From contig CAJQMR010000038.1 of assembly GCA_905479495.1 (NCBI GenBank), positions 1 through 64,000 of the forward strand: 64,000 nucleotides of DNA, given 5' to 3'. Position numbers and translations under genes: made by a program. The notes under the pieces are model-generated. The model was not told the origin of the DNA. It searched no databases and saw nothing but the letters and a program-made list of their open reading frames with translations. Of the stretch, positions 60,183 through 64,000 are shown in pieces (position 1 is the first letter of the stretch; each line of letters begins with the position of its first letter). This stretch comes from an uncultured Anaerolineae bacterium (lineage in GTDB: Bacteria > Chloroflexota > Anaerolineae > Promineifilales > Promineifilaceae).

Positions 60183-63100
60183 ATGAGCCAAACTGCACCC
60201 ATTCAGCTTCATTTATTAGGTACTTTTTCTCTTATTGTCGAAGGGAATACTCCCACGCTGCGTCGCAAAACCCGTGCCCTGTTGGCCTATTTGGCTACAA
60301 CGGGGCAACCGCATGCCCGCCAGGCGTTGGTGAATCTATTTTGCCAGGAAGCCAAAGCGCCAAACCGGGCGCTGGCTGTGTTGCTGAGTCGCGTTCGCCA
60401 AAAGCTGGGCAGCAGTGCCCTGCTGAGCGAAGGGGAACGAGTTCAGCTCAATTTGGCACAGGTGGCCGTGGACGTGACCCAATTTGTGGGCATTCTGGAA
60501 GGCAATCTGGCGCAACAAACTGTGGCGGAATTAGAAACGGCCGTTTCCCTCTATCGTGCTGATTTTTTGGCAGGGCTCACGTTGGATGACGCCCCAGAAT
60601 TTGAGCAATGGCTTTTGGCCCAGCAGGCGCGCCTGCGCCATTTGCTGGAACGTGGCCTGTTGCAGCTCATCAGCCAGCTCGGGGCGCAGCCAACAGCAGC
60701 GTTGTCCTACGCCCAGCAGCTGGTGCAGCACAGTCCGCTGCTGGAAGAAGGCCAGGCCCAATTGATGGCCTTGTATGCCCAGCTGGGCCAGCGTGAGGCG
60801 GCCTTACGCCAATATGACCACTGCCACACGCTGCTGCAAACGGAGTTAGCCGTTGAGCCCACCCCGGAATTGCAGCGGCTGTATACCCAAATCAAGGCGG
60901 GGCAGTTGGGCCAACTGGCAACGGCCGTTCCCCAGCCTGACCTGAATCACATGCAACCAGAGACGGCCGATTTTGTGGGCCGCACTGCCGAAATGGCCAG
61001 GCTGCACGCGGCCTGGCGCAAAGCCAGTGCGGGCCAGGGGCAGATGGTGCTATTGTGTGCGCCCGCTGGCGGCGGCAAATCCCGCTTGATGCAGCAGTTT
61101 CGGCAAGGATTGTCCCCGGTCAATGTGTATGTTGGCACCTGTTACGAATCGACGCGGCTGCTGCCTTACCAGCCGTGGCTCCCCATTTTGGAAGCCCACT
61201 TGCAGCAGTTGGACGATGCCGCTTTAGAGGAATTACCTCCGGCAACCCAAACCTATTTGAGCCGCTTGCTGCCGGCGTTGGCGCGGCGCTTGTCGGCAAC
61301 GGCAGTTTCCTCCGCTAGTGTGGTGGATGAACCGGAAAGGTTGTTTACGGCCGTTGTCGATTTTCTTTCTCAAATGCCCTCGAGCCAGCCAACCGCCTGC
61401 TTGATGCTGCTGGACGATTTGCAATGGGCTGATGAAACCAGCCTGCGCCTGCTGCATTACGTGGTTCAGCGTTTGGACCGTTTCCCTTGGTTGCTGCTGG
61501 CAGCATACCGACCAGAAGAGGCAGATGAACAGCCGGTGCTGCGCTTGCTGCTAGATGAATTTACCCGGCGTGGTGTGCCACGGTTAAGGCTTGCGCCACT
61601 GGCGCAGGCGGAAGTGGTCCGGCTGACGGCGCACCTTTGGCCCCAGCTGGCTCCTGGTTATCGCAAACACGTGGCGGCGATGTTGGCCGAAGCCACCGGG
61701 GGAAATGCGTTGTTTGTGACGGCCGTTTTGCAAGAATTAGCGTCCTCCGACCATATTCCTAGCGAACTGCCCGTTCCCGCAACGGTGCAAGATTTGATGC
61801 AACGACGTTTGCAGCGGTTGTCATCGGGTGGACGGCAGGTTTTGGAGGCGCTGGCTTTGCTAGATGGCGGGGGAACGCTGCGGCAACTGCAACAAATTAG
61901 CGCCCGTAGTGAGCTGGAAACGGAGCAGGCGCTAGAATGGGGCTTGCAATGGGGCATGGTGACGGTGGACACGCCTGCATTGAGAGCGAACGCAGCGACT
62001 GTCGTTGAAGAGGCAGTTTCTCCTACCACCTATCATTTTTTGCACGATTTAGTGCGCGAGGCTGTTTATGCCACCCTGTCGCCCGTGCGCAGGCAGCGGC
62101 TGCACCGCCGAACGGCCGTTTGGCTGGCGCGCGTGGCTCGGCGACGGCCGTTGCCGCAGCAGCAAGAGGCCGCCGGGCCAATTTTGGTTCATGCTCAGCA
62201 AGGTGAGGCATTTGATCTGATTTTTCAATGGTCCGCATTGGCAGCCGCCCACCATCGCCAAATTTTTGCCTACCGTGATGCGCTGCGGGCGCTGGATGCC
62301 ATGCGCGCCGCTTACCCCCAGTTCCAGCTGCTGCCAAACTTTGACCCAGCCGAGGCCGAGCCAGCTTTGTTTGAGGCATTGCTTGCGTGGCTTTCTCACG
62401 CCTGGGTGCTAGGCCGATCGGTAGAAGAGGAGCAGGCGGTTTTTCAGCTGGCCCAAACCCTATCCAAGCGGCATCCGTCGCCCAAACGGGCCGCCCAACT
62501 CCAGCTTATTAGGGCTCAAATAGGGTTGGATTATGCTAAAGCGATTCCTGTGTTGGAGGCTGCGCATCAGCAGTTTTTGCAGCTCAATGAGCGGTCGTTG
62601 GCGGCGCAAGCGCTTATTACGGCAGCATCGGCTTCCATCACGATGAGCCACAATCGGGACGGCCGTTCCCTTTACGAGCAGGCCCTTACCCTGTACCGGC
62701 AAAACGATGATGAGGCGGGTGAGGTGAGCTGCCTGGCTGGATTGGCCTGGACGGCGCTGAATTTGGGGGAAACGGCCGTTGCCCTCCAACATTTGCAGCG
62801 CGCGTTGGCCATCAGCCGGGCGCAGGGGGACAAGTTGGGTGAGGCGCAGGCGTTGTATGGTCTGGCGGCGGCCTGGGCGTTTTATCATGCGCCAGAGCAG
62901 ATGACGACATTGGCGCAGGAAGCCAAGCAGGTTTATGAACAGATAGGGTTTGCGGGGCGAGCGATACGGCCGTTGCTTTACCTGGGTGCCGCCCACGGCA
63001 TCCGGGGGGAATGGGATGAGGCATTGGCCATCTACGAGGCTACGCTGCCAAAGGCGCTGGCGTTTGAGGATGGTTGGGTGGCGGGTTGGTTGGCCCAGCT

Positions 63101-63548
63101 GGCCGGGCGCATTTACTTGCAGCGGGGGGAGCTGGCTGCCGCAGAGGCTAAATTGCAGCAGGCCCAGCAGCTGCGCCTGGCCTCAGGCGAGCGGCAAAAT
63201 CAGGTGAGCGATCTGGTCTGGCTGGCGCGGCTGCATGTGCAGCGCGGCGAGCTTGATACGGCTTTGGCCCAAACTGCTCAGGCAGTGTCTCAGCTGGAGG
63301 CTTTTGCCGGGGAGTTTTACGTGTGGGAGCAGCCAGATGTGCTGCTTTGCCGGGCTGAGGTGCTGGCCGTAGCCCGGCAGCCAGCGGATGCGCGCGAAGT
63401 GGCCCAACAGGCCCACACCTGTCTGCACCAATTTGCCCAACAAATCACCGATCCGGCTGTGTTGGCCCAATTTTTGGCTTATCCGCTCAATGTTCGGGTG
63501 GAAACGGCCGTTGCTACGAATCGGATTGCACCTTGGCCAGAGGAATAA
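60183..63548 (+). CDS. BTAD-AAA-TPR transcriptional regulator (large)
   Basis: 1121 residues from ATG 60183 (MSQTAPIQLHLLGTF, the standard start of the family); a longer upstream frame lacks support. Order: winged-helix OmpR-like domain (~5-95), BTAD helical domain (~100-250, SLYRADFLAGL...FEQWLLAQQARL...LQRLYTQIK), NTPase with Walker A APAGGGKS (~295) and Walker B CLMLLDDLQWAD (~408), then a long TPR array (~650-1100). This is the SARP/LuxR-like large regulator layout (AfsR, MalT relatives). The signal and targets are unknown. It is followed by a SnoaL-like gene. Confidence 0.9.
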   Translation: MSQTAPIQLHLLGTFSLIVEGNTPTLRRKTRALLAYLATTGQPHARQALVNLFCQEAKAPNRALAVLLSRVRQKLGSSALLSEGERVQLNLAQVAVDVTQFVGILEGNLAQQTVAELETAVSLYRADFLAGLTLDDAPEFEQWLLAQQARLRHLLERGLLQLISQLGAQPTAALSYAQQLVQHSPLLEEGQAQLMALYAQLGQREAALRQYDHCHTLLQTELAVEPTPELQRLYTQIKAGQLGQLATAVPQPDLNHMQPETADFVGRTAEMARLHAAWRKASAGQGQMVLLCAPAGGGKSRLMQQFRQGLSPVNVYVGTCYESTRLLPYQPWLPILEAHLQQLDDAALEELPPATQTYLSRLLPALARRLSATAVSSASVVDEPERLFTAVVDFLSQMPSSQPTACLMLLDDLQWADETSLRLLHYVVQRLDRFPWLLLAAYRPEEADEQPVLRLLLDEFTRRGVPRLRLAPLAQAEVVRLTAHLWPQLAPGYRKHVAAMLAEATGGNALFVTAVLQELASSDHIPSELPVPATVQDLMQRRLQRLSSGGRQVLEALALLDGGGTLRQLQQISARSELETEQALEWGLQWGMVTVDTPALRANAATVVEEAVSPTTYHFLHDLVREAVYATLSPVRRQRLHRRTAVWLARVARRRPLPQQQEAAGPILVHAQQGEAFDLIFQWSALAAAHHRQIFAYRDALRALDAMRAAYPQFQLLPNFDPAEAEPALFEALLAWLSHAWVLGRSVEEEQAVFQLAQTLSKRHPSPKRAAQLQLIRAQIGLDYAKAIPVLEAAHQQFLQLNERSLAAQALITAASASITMSHNRDGRSLYEQALTLYRQNDDEAGEVSCLAGLAWTALNLGETAVALQHLQRALAISRAQGDKLGEAQALYGLAAAWAFYHAPEQMTTLAQEAKQVYEQIGFAGRAIRPLLYLGAAHGIRGEWDEALAIYEATLPKALAFEDGWVAGWLAQLAGRIYLQRGELAAAEAKLQQAQQLRLASGERQNQVSDLVWLARLHVQRGELDTALAQTAQAVSQLEAFAGEFYVWEQPDVLLCRAEVLAVARQPADAREVAQQAHTCLHQFAQQITDPAVLAQFLAYPLNVRVETAVATNRIAPWPEE

Positions 63549-63620
63549 ACGGTTATCGGTGAATGGTAATCAATCATCGGTGATGATCTGGGGACCAGAT
63601 GGATAACCGTTTACTGAACA
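63549..63620. repeat. GGTTATC/GATAACC repeat after the regulator gene
   Basis: CGGTTATCGGTGAATGG-type text pairs with GATAACCG (about 63600-63607), and CGGTTTACTG follows; the same words occur at 7310-7400. Dispersed intergenic repeat, probable terminator. Just after it ATTTGGAAACAG is repeated directly (63641-63664). Confidence 0.5.
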
Positions 63621-63683
63621 CGGATTGCCGAAAAAGGCCCATTTGGAAACAGATTTGGAAACAGCCCCCGCTATGCTAGAGCC

Positions 63684-64000
63684 ATGCAAGTACAACAGGT
63701 GGCCACAAACCGGCAGGCGGTGCTGCAACTGATTCAGGATGTTACGGCCGTTCCCCTCAGCAACAATGTCATCCTTCATGATTGTGCCCAAAGTACGCTT
63801 GTTACGGGCCGCGAGGCGGTAACGGCCGTACTGCACACCTTTTTCCATAGCGCCTTTGCCGATTTGACCATTGACTGCCACACCATTTTGGATAATGAAG
63901 AACGTGTCAGCCTCTCCTTGTCATTGTCCGGGCGGCAAATTGCGCCTTTTTGGGGTTTGCCCTGCACCGGGCGGTCCATTACCCTGACCCTGACGATGAT
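63684..64000 (+). CDS. SnoaL-like/polyketide-cyclase-fold protein, partial
   Basis: 105 codons from ATG 63684 are open to the window end. MQVQQVATNRQAVLQLIQDV, then GREAVTAVLHTFFHSAFADLTIDCHTILDNEERVSLSLSLSGRQIAPFWGLPCTGRSITLTLTM follows the SnoaL-like ester cyclase pattern (the DLTxD..., FxGxPxTGR part). Such small barrels have varied roles. TATGCT at 63672-63677 lies 7 bp before the ATG and could give a leaderless transcript. The gene is cut by base 64000. Confidence 0.72.
   Translation, partial: MQVQQVATNRQAVLQLIQDVTAVPLSNNVILHDCAQSTLVTGREAVTAVLHTFFHSAFADLTIDCHTILDNEERVSLSLSLSGRQIAPFWGLPCTGRSITLTLTM

Overview
The window reads as chromosomal DNA of a filamentous-type Chloroflexota bacterium (Anaerolineae/Ardenticatenia-like). 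This is inferred from the 5' part of the 16S rRNA, the mix of lipoproteins, a BTAD-AAA-TPR giant regulator, WES/DGAT and GspA-like ATPase genes, and a moderate GC content; the species cannot be fixed from the sequence alone. Coding density is high, with small gaps full of inverted repeats. The strongest genome-wide signal is the octamer palindrome ACGGCCGT. I counted about 115 copies by eye, roughly one per 550 bases where about one is expected by chance. It lies mostly inside genes, in all three reading frames (read as Thr-Ala-Val, Asn-Gly-Arg or Arg-Pro).

Layout. 1-945: start of an rrn operon on the minus strand with two near-consensus promoters. 946-4201: a GspA/TniB-type ATPase, a basic KRGRP protein and a divergent putative DNA-binding protein, with a ~150 nt cloverleaf-like RNA gene (own promoter and terminator) between them. 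4278-8149: a metallo-beta-lactamase-fold hydrolase and a two-component pair. 8260-13479: a run of membrane/envelope genes (VanZ-like, DUF4173, SGNH-like, DUF1361). 13599-17606: EamA transporter, beta-sandwich protein, SPFH protein behind paired operators, RpiB-like isomerase, and an AAA-like protein with a decayed P-loop.

17822-20512: a radical-SAM DNA-repair-type gene whose promoter overlaps a LexA/SOS-type box, then a beta-propeller lipoprotein and a DUF6504 gene. 20567-25828: aldo/keto reductase, response regulator and parAB, with a parS-like site and three copies of an 18-bp palindrome around them. 25829-29315: tail-anchored GMC alcohol oxidase and tail-anchored aldehyde dehydrogenase behind a tandem TetR-like operator, probably for long-chain alcohol oxidation. 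This fits with the wax-ester synthase gene at 58417-59994. 29388-36627: HtrA protease, RNase PH, DUF983, an AT-rich pentapeptide-repeat gene that looks acquired, methyltransferase, sulfotransferase and CoA-binding protein.

36979-40490: polar amino-acid ABC transporter plus a DDAH/arginine-deiminase-fold enzyme, suggesting uptake and breakdown of arginine-type compounds. 40547-43551: kinase-fold phosphotransferase, TSUP permease, OsmC and DinB proteins. 43548-48225: complete BMP/nucleoside-type ABC importer. 48412-50822: lysine 2,3-aminomutase and IclR regulator. 51008-57008: Lon-N-domain protein, toastrack lipoprotein, M32 carboxypeptidase, TVP38 membrane protein, esterase, DUF1992. 57263-64000: group-2-type sigma factor, WES/DGAT, BTAD-AAA-TPR regulator, and a SnoaL-like gene cut by the window end. 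No tRNA, CRISPR array or intact insertion sequence was found.
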